Below, piece after piece: positions 49,268 to 60,876 of a DNA stretch of 64,000 nt (position 1 is the stretch's first letter; every line of letters begins with the position of its first letter). The notes beneath the pieces were generated by a model. That model made no database searches. It had not been told where the DNA came from and saw only the letters and a program-made list of their open reading frames with translations. The DNA is from Lates calcarifer (taxonomy: Eukaryota > Chordata > Actinopteri > Centropomidae), in contig NC_066842.1 of assembly GCF_001640805.2 (NCBI RefSeq), positions 22,256,075 to 22,320,074 on the forward strand, in the 5' to 3' direction. Both the position numbers and the translations under genes were made by a program.

Positions 49268-50840
49268 CCAACAGTTCACCCTGTGTATATCTAAGGTTTC
49301 ATGTTAGAAAACTGGTTCTGCAACAGACACTAGAGAGGCTTCTTGGAATGTGTTATATATTCTCGCTTTAACCTACCTGCACCAGTTTGGGTTTCCAGTT
49401 GAAGTAAACCAAATGCTTACTGAGGGCAAGAGGAAATGGTCATAGATGTGACTCATCACATCAAGTGAACTGGCACCAAAAAGTGCTAATTTACTTAATA
49501 ACCTTTCACTTTCCCTCATATGTGGGAAATAACCCACCAGTCTTGGCTCTAAGTGGAGAACATGGTGTAGACTCGTAGGAGCCAGGAACAGGGAACATGT
49601 AGATCCACATGTAGTTCTTCTCACTTAAGTCTGAAGTGGGATTTGAGCCTTAAATTAGACTGTGAAGCAACTGGTTCAAAATTTCACCTCTAATGGCCAG
49701 CGTTAGAAGCGAAAGACAAAAATCACTGATCTCTTTGCCAGTGCAGCTTTACCACAAATACCGACTTTGACTGTGTAGAGCGCCAAGGCAGCTGGGGAAG
49801 GGAAGGATCTCACATACATTATGTCCCACTTCTGGACTCAATCCAGTGGAAATGTTCAGCTTGGATGAGTATTTAATCATTTCTTAACAAAAATGAAGTA
49901 TACTACATACAGAAAACACACACACAGAAACAGCAGCATCAGCATTTAAGGGGCCATGTGGTGTCTGATAGCAAACTTAAAGTTCATCTTCTCCTTATAA
50001 TCTGTGGATGTTGACAAACGTCAGGACCTGCAGGCCCTCAGAGAAGATTGAAGATACGGGCACAAACCGTGGCGCCATCAGAAGTCATTGCACTGTCAAA
50101 CGTTTTTTGGGCACCGGGACTGCTTTTGCAGCTACAACGGAAACCCTGGGCCATGCTTTGATTTGCCCTCACTCGAGAAAGAATTGTTCCTCGCAAGTCA
50201 TAAATGAGGCAAAACACCTCTTTCCACTTTTCACTGTCATAACTCTACTTTATGTTGAGTTCTGCATCAGAAGACAGGGTTACAAGGATTGTGTCTGGCT
50301 GTGATGGGCTGTAAAACAGACGATAGGTGACTCCTGTGGGTTTATAGTGTATTACTGTCCTCTAAACCCCCCCCAAGTCCTTATCAGGCTTAGCAAGGCT
50401 TCAGCATCTTGCAGTAGATCCACAGAAACACAGTCTTTTGCCTTTCAGCCATTCTGACTCTGAAAGATCACTGCAGCACTAGCATGAGCTTCAGCTTCTG
50501 TAGCCCGATTTTAAATGTCACAGCAACCACAGGCCCAGCTACAGTCTTTACTCACATCCAGACACAAGGAGAAATGTTCTGGGAGAATGTTTGGTTTGAC
50601 TGTGTGAGACTCTAATGAGGCCAAAAGTCCATCTCCTGGGATTTCATGTTTGGATGGAGGCATGCTGGTTTCTGGACCTGGAGTTTAATCCCCATGTGGT
50701 CTGCCGGGGTCTAATTTGGGAGAAGAGGACTAGAGACAGAGAGCTGGGGTATGGAGAACCAGTCTGACAAAGCCAGCCTGAGAAACACATCATTTTTGTT
50801 CCAGTGTTTTAAAGGATGAAAATAAAAAGACTTTGGTTAG
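49268..50840 (+). other. st3gal2: st3gal2 3' UTR (proximal form)
   Basis: Follows the TAA and contains no continuing gene frame. It ends in a good polyadenylation site: AATAAA at 50821-50826, then a GT-rich stretch TTTGGTTAGGTGTTGTTT at 50833-50850. Confidence 0.55.
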
Positions 50841-50850
50841 GTGTTGTTTA
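50821..50850 (+). terminator. Candidate proximal polyadenylation site of st3gal2
   Basis: AATAAA hexamer with a GU-rich downstream element, 1.55 kb after the stop codon. Confidence 0.5.
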
Positions 50851-53423
50851 TCTGCACCAACTTCACACAACAACTGCACTGGGTTCACCACTTTAGTTTT
50901 GAAATTACTGAGACAAAAAAAAAAAAAAAAAACTTTTCACCTTTTCCCTTTCACAAACTTAACACTCCACCCTGACTCCTGTAACCCAGTGAAGTTAGAG
51001 ACTGTCTGGAGCATTTCGTTCCAGATTAAGGCCCATATGAGGTAAAAGGAAACCCCACAGGATCTGGGAACTGCTTAACTTGTCAGCAGCTCGGCTTCAT
51101 TAACCACTGGCTCTGGTCCCTGCTCAGCCAATTAAAACTTCAGCTATGTCTGGAGGGGGTGTAGCCACCAGACGCCTTAGACTTCACCTCCATACAGCAT
51201 AAACTGCACTTCCAGTTCTGATTTTCATGATGATGGCAAATCCTTCTGCAGACTGCAGATTTCATTTGTTAGTTTTGTACTGTTTAGTGTTGAGTTTACA
51301 CTGTGGCTGGATTTATGCTATTGGCTCAGATTAGATTTTCTTTCCCATTCAGGTGGCACATTTAGTGGTTTCTATTATCATTTGGCATCATCAACTAATA
51401 CTCATTTACACATTTATAGCCTCCATGATTAGTAATTTACATCTTTAACGAGGAGACGTAAACAGATATTAGTTAAGAAAGTGTTGCTAGACAGTAATGA
51501 AAATCAGACATAAATGGAAAAAGAGACTGTCCCCCACAGAGTTAGGAAAATGAAAGTAATTGGTTTGAGCTGAGACTGTAAATCTATCTAAAGATGGCAT
51601 GACAGAGATGTATTTATCAAGGAACAGCTGCTGCCTGCCAAGGAAAAGTACTCAGGGTTCCTATACAGGTCCTATTTAGGTTTGGAAAAGAATCATTGTC
51701 TTTCAAGGTGTAATGAGTAATGTTTTTACTGCCACTTTACAGTAAAGATATGTATCCGTTTGAATGATTGTTGGTCAGTATTAATGATTTAGCTGTTACA
51801 TCATGTTGTGCTTAGAACTCTGGCTTTTATTTATCTGGCTTCCTTTATTTCAGTTACTTTATAAGAGCTATTTGTAAGCTTTATTATCGCCACATAACCA
51901 ACGTTAGCATTATCAGCTTTTTCCTTACCAGTCTAGAAGAAACTTTGCAAGTTAAGCAACAAACATTTTCCCTTTACTTGCCAAGAGCTGTCTCCAGTTG
52001 TGAAAGCAACGGCAGTGTTTTGCTTCTAGTTCTATCACTTCTTCTCCTCTGCTGGAGTTATCGTGCTAACCAGCTATCCCTGTCTGGCCTGTCTCATCAC
52101 TTTCCGATAGCGACTCACTGTAGGGCCCAGACTGAACAAATAGTGCTGCTTAGAGGCTGTATTCTAACCTCTTGTATTGTAAATGCAACAATGGCTGAAG
52201 CTCTTGGCAAGTAACTGTCACCACCACCCACTCCCAGCAAGAATCCACAGCCACAGCTGCAGAGAAAACTTACAAATAGCCCCTTAAAGTCAGTCAAGGT
52301 TTACGTAAAGCCCCAGAAAACCTGGATTCAAATAATATAAGATAATATAATATGACAGTTTTAACTATTTATGATTAAATAAGAACCATTAAAAGTGGGT
52401 GTGACTTGACTGACAGTGGCCTGGTTACACAATAAAACAACTCACCAAATGTTACCAGATTTTGATTAGAATATTGCACAACTCTCATTGGTGCATGGAA
52501 ATAATTACCCACATCTAACCAGTGCAAAAGACAATGACAAAATAAATAAATAAAACGAAAAATTAGAAATCTCTTAACTGGAATACCCAAAACTGTTGAA
52601 AACTGACCAACAATAGAAAGCCTTTAAGACTATTTCATACAATTGATTTACCAGAATTTCACCAATATTTTTATCATTGCTTGGACTCAGTGTTTTGCTG
52701 TAATGACACATAATACGAGCTAAGAAGAAAACAAGTCTGCCACCTGCAAAATGCTCAGAAAAATAGTTAAATCTGTGAATAGAAGCTGTGTAGGAACACA
52801 GAGTTTCAACCACTGTAGCAGATGGTACATCGTGAAATAACACCTGTGTATGTGTGAGAGCAGAGCACATAGTTGAGTCTGTTGTTAAAAGTTAATGGAT
52901 ATAACTATGTGACATTATTCTTCTCTTCTTATTCTTATTAAGTGTTTTAAGTTTTACGTCACTTTTGCTGAGAAAGTTTTAAGTTAGAAGAGCGCAGACA
53001 CATGCTCAGTCATACTGCCCCCAGCAGGCGATGGGAAGGACTGTGCCTCCTATGCTTGTATCAGTTCTGTTGCTGTATTACTGTATTATCTTTGATGATG
53101 ACATTGTGTAACTACATAATGACTCTCACGTATCACCATTGTATTTTCTGCTTACAGTGTTTTTATCCTACTTTGCACAGAACAGAGATTCTAGGATGCT
53201 TTAGTGTTGAGCTGGGCTCATTTTAAGAGTCAGTGTGGCTGAATCTGGACGTTATTGTTTGTTGTGTTCTCTCTCTGTGTCTCACACATGCTCACGCACA
53301 CACACACATATTCATGCTTCTGTGCCTTGTCCTGCTGCTGGACGTCACTCGCCTACAGCTGCTCTATTGGCAACAGACACCTGCTACCTTTGCTTGTTTT
53401 TTTTGTTGTTGTTTTTGTTTCAT

Positions 53424-53450
53424 ACACACACACACACACACACACACACA
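53424..53450 (+). repeat. (CA)n microsatellite
   Basis: About 13 CA units; the short histidine/threonine frames over it are artefacts. Confidence 0.9.
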
Positions 53451-55159
53451 TCTTCTGGCTGAGAGCTGTGCCTTCTGAGCTGTATACACACATACATGCG
53501 CACACACACCTATATGAAAACACACGCTGCCTTCTGCTCGGGGTACAGGCACCTCCCGCTCTTCACTTGTTACTGCTTTGTACACTAACATTGTTTTTTA
53601 AAGACCACTGTAGGCTAAAGGATAGGATGTGCTGTGAATTCATATTAGGTCATTTGCTACTTTTCTGAACATATAATGGATGCTTTTGAGGCATTTCTGC
53701 TTTTCTAGACACAGACACAGACACAGAGGGTCATCTGCTAGATTAAAGCCCAAAATAGTGTAGATACCTTTCCTGTCTTTCCATATCTGTTTTATAGAAC
53801 TACTCAGTGACTGTAGAACAACAGATGGTAAAGATGACAACACATCTAAAGGTTTAGACATATCAGTGTACCCACTGCTGTCATGAACTTGCACCTAGTT
53901 CAATGTTTTCTTGGAGTTGTCAGCCATCATGGTCCTGTGTTTTCGATGTTTGTTTCCCAAGATGCTCCTTCCAGCTTCAGTATGAATGTGTAAATTGCTT
54001 TGGAGATAGCATGGTTGACGTCTGGACATTTTCGGGGCTCTCTGGCAGACGAGTAACACATTCCTATCACATTCGCTGCCTGCAGTGGGTAGAAAAGTCT
54101 TAATAGTCGACTCTGCCCCCAAACAAGGCGAGACCCTGCGATGGCATCGGAACTGTTATCAGCTTCTTCAATTTGTCACAGTTGTAGGCCAGAACATTGT
54201 GATCAGATAGACGGGGGGTGGGTGGGAGCAGGGTGATCCCTCTCTGCTGTGCTAGCCTAAATTAGAGTGGTTTTTTTTTTCCATCTACAGCACATGACAC
54301 AGATTTGAGAGTGTTCCCTGTAGCATTTATAACCTAAAGTAGGTCTTTTCCTCTGCCGCTGACCTAATACACTGATTTTTTTTTCTCCTCCACAGTTGAT
54401 TCTTAAAATAATTTCTGAAAAAGTGTGGAGCACCACTTTTCCAGGTTAAGTTTTTGTGTTGTAGCTGTGTAAGGGACAACAATCCAGAAATATAGAGCTG
54501 CAGAGGTTGAGAGCATTTTGGGAAATGTGGACCGTGATTGTGATCTTTTCATTTTTTTTGATTTTCTCCAAACAGGTGACTGTCACATGTCCAGGGAGCA
54601 GCATGTTTTCTCAGGTGAAATCAGAATGTGTGGTTCAGTCCTCTGATAACAGTGACAGAAGTGTAGCTGACTTAGTCACAACTTAAACTGGACTGATTTT
54701 CCTTTAAAAAGATGCATTGTTATTTTTATTTTCTAATTTCAGGCCTAAAACATCTCCACACTGGAATCATCCTTGTTCTACTTCACTATCAGTGGAATCC
54801 ACATTCCTTTTGCATCTATTACTATTTATTACACTGTCATGTCTCAGACATTATGTGCTGAGGCACATTTCAGCAAAGCCACAAACATCACCCAATTACT
54901 TACCGCCTGAAAGTATGTTATCAAGTTTTGCACAGCTGCACATAACAACTGGAATACACCACAATTTCAGTTTTCCTGGAATAAAGAAAAGCTCATTAAA
55001 CTAATTAAATGTATTTTTATGGGGTAATTAAACAGAATGAGTATGGAAATGAGCACAGTCTGAAAGCACACCTGTTCAGCTCGGAGAAAGTGGATGCTTT
55101 TATGTCAAAGGGAGAATGTGCGTGTATAGCATCTAAATCCTTACATGCATCTGCTTGTA

Positions 55160-55720
55160 AGAGAATGGTTTGACATTTTGGAAAAGACATTTAGCCCATT
55201 GCTTTTTGTAAGAAAGATGAACACAATTCTCACCTCTGGCCATTTAGTATTGTGTAAGGCAGAGTCATTGGTTAAATGTATTGAAATATTTGAATTTAAA
55301 ATGGCTCAAATTTGACCCAAATACATAGGAGGGATAATGTATGTGAACTAGGGAGCTTAGGACCCTGGGAACAGAGAGAGCTCCCATGTAAGGCTACAGC
55401 CAGTTAGCTTAGCTTAGCATAAAGACTGGGGTACGGGTCTGTCCGACAGTAAATGCTCCTCGCCATGAAATAGTCTGGCACATACCACAAATTGTCATGT
55501 TTAAACTTTGATTTTTGTACAGATTAAATAAACTGTGTGTTTATCAGTGAGCTGTAGAGGCACTAGCAGATGGATTCTGTTACCTCTGTCAGTCAGGCTA
55601 GCTAAGCTAACCTTCTCCTGGTGGTAGCTTCATATTCAGCACACAGGCAGAGGAGTAGTATCAGTCTAGATCTCTGCAAGAAAGTGAATAAGCATATTTT
55701 CCAAAATGGCAAACTATATC
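55160..55720 (+). repeat. Teleost dispersed repeat containing 'GCTAGCTAAGCTAAC' motifs
   Basis: Contains GAGAATGGTTTGACATTTTG, TTAGCTTAGCTTAGCATAAA, CAGGCTAGCTAAGCTAACCT, TAGCTTCATATTCAGC, AGTAGTATCAGTCTAGATCT and AAAGTGAATAAGCATATTTT in the order of the same family as 12640-13050. This is the more complete copy. Confidence 0.65.
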
Positions 55721-56650
55721 CTGTAGCTACAATGCTGAGAGCAAATTGGGTAGTTTTTTCTTGATGTTCTTTAGTATTCTAAACTATTTGCCAGAGTCTC
55801 ATTACTGTGTTCAAGTTAACAAGAAATCAGAAAGGTTGTCTGGCAGGGGAGAAACAACCAAGGCAAAGTCTGCGACAAAATAGAATCCACACCAGAGAAA
55901 AGGAAATCACGGCTCTTGTGTCTTGAAAAGTACTTTAATAGCACTCCCATCTCCTCAGCCCGTGTCTCTCCAGCTCTCTGAGGTAATGGAGAATAGCTGT
56001 CTGCAGCAGGGACAGAAATTTCACTGACTGTTAGAGCAAGAGCTTAAAGGAACAAATACATCATGATCAAAACACTGCTGGGCCAGGCTGTTGGTGGTAT
56101 GACATCGCATGCGACTGTTGCCAACATGCTGTGGTGTTTGAGGCTGAGGTGAGAACAGCCACAAGCAGCTCTTTCCTCATCAGTTCACTGGTCTGCATTG
56201 AACAGAAACACCTCTTTAGCAGCAGTCAGTGTGCTGCAGACCGCACATGTCAGACTGTCTCTGTGGATTTTAACACTCATACCTGTCTGTCTGTCGGCTA
56301 TTGTGCTAGTCCCCTACAATCACTAGGACAAAATACTGGACTTACCAAGTAGGATAAAAAAGCTGCTTAGTGAACAACAAATTTACAAGCAGCTCTGATG
56401 AATCAGACTGTGGAGGAAAAAAAAAAAAAAAGAATTCAAGGAATTTAGAGAGTTTATTGGCTCAGTTTGTGTAGGTGAAATCTTTTCATGTGGGTGGTTT
56501 CCTGCTGTCTGGATCTGTCATTGTCTAGTCCTGGCTTTAATGTCTCATTATTCAGTAGGACTACCTTTTGGACAAGGCAGCACATGTATTTACTACATTG
56601 TAACATCTGTATGATACGTGATCAGACTCTTTGTATCTTATGCTACTGTA

Positions 56651-56700
56651 AATAAAAGCTTCATGAAACGTGAGGTTAAAGTCTGGTGTTGTCTTCCATT
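56651..56700 (+). terminator. Candidate distal polyadenylation site
   Basis: AATAAA at 56651-56656, then GTCTGGTGTTGTCTTCC about 25 nt later, a classic GU-rich downstream element. It may end a long st3gal2 3' UTR. Confidence 0.45.
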
Positions 56701-57099
56701 AACACTGAGCTGCTGAAATAGTTTTAATTTACTGCAAAGAAAAATCTACATAAAAATCATTAAACTAGATTCAAGTTGCCACTAGTGTTAAAATATTGCA
56801 CTTCAGTGTAATTTTTAGGTAATGGAGTATTCCAATTTTATGTGATTTAATATTTCTAATACACTCTCTCTTTCATATAGAAATATTGTTCTTTTTACTC
56901 TAGTACAGTACTAGTTTCAGTGTTACTTTTCCTATTAATACTTTATACATGTCATTCTTTAACATATGTATAAACTACCCAACAGTATATTTTGTCATTA
57001 AAATTAAAAAATCCTGAATCATTATTATATATCCAAAAATATACTGCATATAAATGTTAACACTGATGAGCACTTTTACCTCTGAGGGCAGGGCTTGTA

Positions 57100-57180
57100 C
57101 TTACAGTGCACTCTGAAAGTATTCAGACCTGAAAAAATGAATTGAATACTTTCTGGCTGCTCTGTATAATGGTGTATTTT
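57100..57180 (+). mobile_element. Possible DNA-transposon end relic
   Basis: ACAGTGCACTCTGAAAGTAT followed by TCAGACC resembles the terminal text of fish DNA transposons ('acagtgc..ctgaaagtattca'). No second end was found nearby. Confidence 0.3.
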
Positions 57181-57243
57181 TTGTGGCACACCTATTTTTG
57201 GGACATTTACTTGTTCTCCTCCAATACTTCCACCACAGCTTTA

Positions 57244-57247
<4 letters not shown>

Positions 57248-57290
<43 letters not shown>
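57248..57290 (+). repeat. Compound (CA)n(TA)n microsatellite
   Basis: About 13 CA units run into about 8 TA units. Confidence 0.95.
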
Positions 57291-57933
57291 AAATATATTT
57301 AACAATTAGCAATGGATTACCTGTGTGACTGGGGTCAGTCATAGGGATGAACCCAGCAATCATTACTTAACTGCACCTCAGTTCCACGAGGCTTTGAGGC
57401 TTGTCTCTGCTCCTGTTTTGGATTTTTGGCCCACAGCTCTACTGCTTCACTCTCTGGGCTCTCATTAGCATAGTTTTCAAAGCAAAAAGCTAGAAAATCC
57501 CCACCATATGCTTCCTGCTCAGCACCAAATGGCTGATAAATGAACTGGTGAACATAATAAAGCATTTAAGCCAGATATTCATCAAATTCATCAGGTGACT
57601 CCAAACCAGTGATAATGTTACTTTTGTGTGTGCTGGATGTGCAAAGAAGCAAAAGGTTGTAATGTGAGCTAATGAACCATTACTGTCAGGTCTGAGCAAA
57701 GTACACAATATTTCCTCATTAAACTTGGGATTTAGAGCTTTCCAGTGAATATACTGTATATCTCAGTGAACCAGATCTTCTCAGCTCAGTCCAGAGATCT
57801 GAACTGACACTGACATCTGACACTTGATGTTTGGCTGTAGTCTATACACCTGCCTCCCTGACATTAATCACAGACACAAATACATCACACGTCTGCAAAG
57901 ATCGATACAGGCATTAGCCATTTACCAGTTGCA

Positions 57934-59028
57934 TTTATTCCATTCCTATAACATGACATTTCTCTGACATGAAACAGCTACAATGATAACATTCTGCATT
58001 GAATCAATATTAAATGTCAGGGAAATTAAGTTACACAGATTCATTATTGGACACATTTATGATCAGTTTATACAGACAATGAATTATTAATAAACTAAAT
58101 GAAACCTGTTATTACACATGTCAGATAATGGCTTGTTATTTGAAAAGCAAGACTATGATACAGCTACTGCCGGTAAAAGTCCAACCAATCACAAGAGAGA
58201 ACTCAGGGTTTTGCTCACACAGATGGACGGAGACACTGTCCAGAGATCAGATCAAAAGGCTTCAGTTAACAAAGGACATACTGCGAATACAGTACATAAA
58301 CCATTTAAGACCTGGGCTGACTTTTCACTTTTCTTCCCGAGGCTGAGCTTTAGTGGTACAGGAAGCCAAAAGTTACTGCAGCCCTGAGCAAGCGGGAAAG
58401 AAAAAAGTGCTTTGGGGGTTGTTTCTAAATGAACAGAGCTCCGCTGAGATGAAACACAAACGCAGAGGCAGGATCAAAGTTCTAGAGTTTATCACGAGCC
58501 GACTTCGTGCTCACAGGTCTGAGTTTTTGTTGCTTCATCTGAGCTGCACAGTACTCACAGGAGGCTAAACTGATATCAGGTATGTCCCTTTTCTTTTCCT
58601 CTGTACACAGGCATGCAATGTGGACAGGCTCAAATCAGTTTCTCTAATCATCCACCACCCTTTCATTTAACTGCATGAAAAGTCCTTCTGATATACTCAA
58701 GCAAATTCCACAGAGATTAAATTTTCTTTTTTTCGGGGGGGGGGGGGGCAGTCAGCAAGTCATACTACCAATAAATCTACAAGTGGCTCATTTACTGCTG
58801 GCTGAGTGTCAGTGGTCATATGTCAAATGGCCAGAGCGAAAAGCCCAGAGGTTGTTTGTTTTCTAAATCTTTTCTAAGCCAAAAGGAGAAGAGGAGAGGA
58901 AGACGGAGGAAAGAAAGACGTATGTTTGATGACTTCAAACTCAGTTAAGACCCAGGATTTCCACTTCATTCCTCAACCACCATCATTTTCTCCTCTCTCC
59001 ACCTCCTACACCGGTTCCCTCTCTTAAC
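57934..59028 (-). other. aars1: aars1 3' UTR (approximate)
   Basis: Minus-strand sequence after the aars1 stop. The nearest canonical poly(A) hexamer on this strand is TTTATT (AATAAA in the transcript) at 57934-57939. It contains a run of 14 G's at 58735-58748 (C14 in the transcript). The small plus-strand frames here look like chance. Confidence 0.4.
58735..58748 (+). repeat. G14 homopolymer
   Basis: Fourteen uninterrupted G's on the + strand after TTTTTTTC. Confidence 0.9.
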
Positions 59029-59208
59029 TTAGTTCTCTCCCAGTTTGAGTCGTGCAAATTCATTGGCCATCTGTAGAGCCTCCTGCAGGCACTGTGTGTT
59101 CCTTCCTGTGGCCTGGGCAGACATGTCTTTGCCGCCTCCTTTGCCGTCCAGCAGGGGGCACAATTCCTGAACCCACTCGCTGGCCTTCAGACCACGGTTG
59201 GCCAGGTC
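59029..59208 (-). CDS. aars1: aars1 last coding exon (C-Ala domain end)
   Basis: AARS1 charges tRNA-Ala in the cytosol. This 180-bp minus-strand exon encodes 59 residues and [69 protein letters not shown] is the conserved glycine-rich signature of the C-Ala domain. The acceptor AG follows a pure C19 tract. Mammalian AARS1 ends in a similar but slightly longer tail. Confidence 0.97.
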   Translation of the reverse strand, partial: DLANRGLKASEWVQELCPLLDGKGGGKDMSAQATGRNTQCLQEALQMANEFARLKLGEN

Positions 59209-59210
59209 CT

Positions 59211-59229
59211 GGGGGGGGGGGGGGGGGGG
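59211..59229 (+). repeat. G19 homopolymer (C19 polypyrimidine tract of aars1)
   Basis: Nineteen uninterrupted G's on the + strand, that is, C19 directly before CCAG of the last aars1 acceptor on the minus strand. Confidence 0.95.
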
Positions 59230-59314
59230 ATACAGGAGGTTAAAGACACGGCTGCTGAGAGAAGGCAAGGCTTCCTGCGCACTGTGCGGCTGGAGGAATG
59301 AGTGGGTGTGTTAC

Positions 59315-59428
59315 CTGAGGGACTTGACACAGACAGGTGATCTTGCCAGCGTCGGGGTCTACGGTGAAGAGCATCGCAGCGGTCTGAGGGGACTGCGACT
59401 TCAGCAGCTTCAGTGACTCATTCAGAGC
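59315..59428 (-). CDS. aars1: aars1 coding exon
   Basis: A 114-bp exon, 38 residues: [38 protein letters not shown]. It matches human [20 protein letters not shown] and [18 protein letters not shown]. Acceptor GGTCAG, donor GTAACA; phase 0 on both ends. It forms part of C-Ala. Confidence 0.97.
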
Positions 59429-59813
59429 CTGACCGGGGGTGGATGTAAAGGACCAAAAAAAAATGGAGGGAGAAGGAGGGAAACAGTAGAAACAAGGAGG
59501 GAAGAAAGAAAAACAAGTCTCCTAATCAGCACTATTGATGTCTCAAGGTCAGAACTAATGAGCCGCAGAGCTGACTTGGTCCCGTGGCAATAACACAGTG
59601 AGATAAGCTATGAGACTGCCTGAGAAAATGTACAATACTGCAAAGATAAAGTGAATTTTAATTCTGTTTGCACTTTGCATTTGTGGTTTTTACAGGAAGC
59701 TAATGAAGTCTTAAGAGTTTGTATTATGGATTTACTCTGTGTCTATTTAGGATCCTCTTCCTTTTCAATACATTTAAATACACTAGATAGAACAACCCTG
59801 TCCCGACTCTCAC

Positions 59814-60020
59814 CTTAGCTGAGGCTCCTGTCTCCATCTCCATGATGAGCAGGGTTTGGTTGGGGCTGCTTTCGATCACCTCCTTAGTCTTTTCCAGGAC
59901 TCTCTTCTGGATATCAGCCTTGTAGTTGCGGTCCAGGTCGTCCATGGTCTTCTTCAGGCCCTTCAGAGTTTCCCTCATCTCGTCCTTCTGCCACTGGGAG
60001 ATCACTGCTGTGCCTATCGA
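59814..60020 (-). CDS. aars1: aars1 coding exon
   Basis: A 207-bp exon, 69 residues: [69 protein letters not shown]. It is the long helical linker and start of C-Ala, closely matching vertebrate AARS1. Acceptor CTCTGCAG, donor GTGAGA; phase 0. Confidence 0.97.
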
Positions 60021-60124
60021 CTGCAGAGGGGACAGACGTGTTGATACCACAGCACACTGCTGTTCTGCTATCAAGTTTTACTGGAACAAAAAAATAAATT
60101 TAAAAAAAAAAAAAAGTCTTTTAC

Positions 60125-60238
60125 CTCAGTCATGTCAGCGATCTCTTTCTGTATGTCCTTGTTTGGGGCTGTCTGCTGCTTCACCTTGTCTCCTAGTGCA
60201 GCCAGAGACTGGAGCAGGGCATCTGCTTTCCTCTGGGC
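60125..60238 (-). CDS. aars1: aars1 coding exon
   Basis: A 114-bp exon, 38 residues: AQRKADALLQSLAALGDKVK, QQTAPNKDIQKEIADMTE. It corresponds to the coiled linker after the editing domain (human [38 protein letters not shown]). Acceptor CTCACCAG, donor GTAAAA; phase 0. Confidence 0.96.
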
Positions 60239-60767
60239 CTGGTGAGTATAACCGACAGGAGTGTGAGGGAGAAGAGAAAAAGAAAATAAAAATGCAGGGA
60301 TAGATGAAGATAGATGAAGAAAGAAAAAGAAGAAGAAGAAGAGTGGTGGGAGTGAGAAGGAAGAGGAAAAGGCAAAAAGACAAAGAGGAGGATCAAACGG
60401 CAATTGTTGTCTAAAAATAGTGAAGATTAATTTGTCCTCGGGGCCTGGAGAGAGAGGAGAGAAATGCAAAAATGCTCCTCTCTGGATCCAAGTTCACCAC
60501 AAGTCAAAAACAAGCTTAATTAAAGTTTCATCACTGGGTTTCTTTTTTGCACCAGGGACCAAAATAAGGCACACAGTCCCTCAGTCTAGGACTCATTTTC
60601 ATTAAGTTAGTCGGTTATAGCACACCGTAACAAGCAATAATTTCATATTAGATCAACAAATACATGGTGGGAAAATAAATAAGTCTACTAAATATTAGCT
60701 TATCTCTTTTGTAGTGTAGGTGGATGTGTGTGAATGAGCATAATGCTGGAAGCGCGTGTGTCCTAAC

Positions 60768-60876
60768 CTTCTGGGCTTCTGTTCCTGTCACAGCAACAAT
60801 GCGGCGGATGCCCTTAGCGATGGCCTCCTCCGAGACGATGACAAATGGCGCAGCGTGACCTGAGTTCTGCAGATGG
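60768..60876 (-). CDS. aars1: aars1 coding exon (end of editing domain)
   Basis: A 109-bp exon. The first base completes the Thr of CGGTH; then [36 protein letters not shown]. The His is the fourth ligand of the editing-site zinc. Acceptor ATCTACAG, donor GTTAGG. Human reads [20 protein letters not shown] at this point. Confidence 0.97.

Larger units (their letters stand above)
50860..56650. other. Downstream of st3gal2: distal 3' UTR or intergenic
   Basis: No coding gene was recognised. Contains a poly-A at 50915-50932, CA repeats near 53295-53310 and at 53424-53450, a teleost repeat at 55160-55720, and AATAAA at its end. It could be a long alternative st3gal2 3' UTR. Confidence 0.45.
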
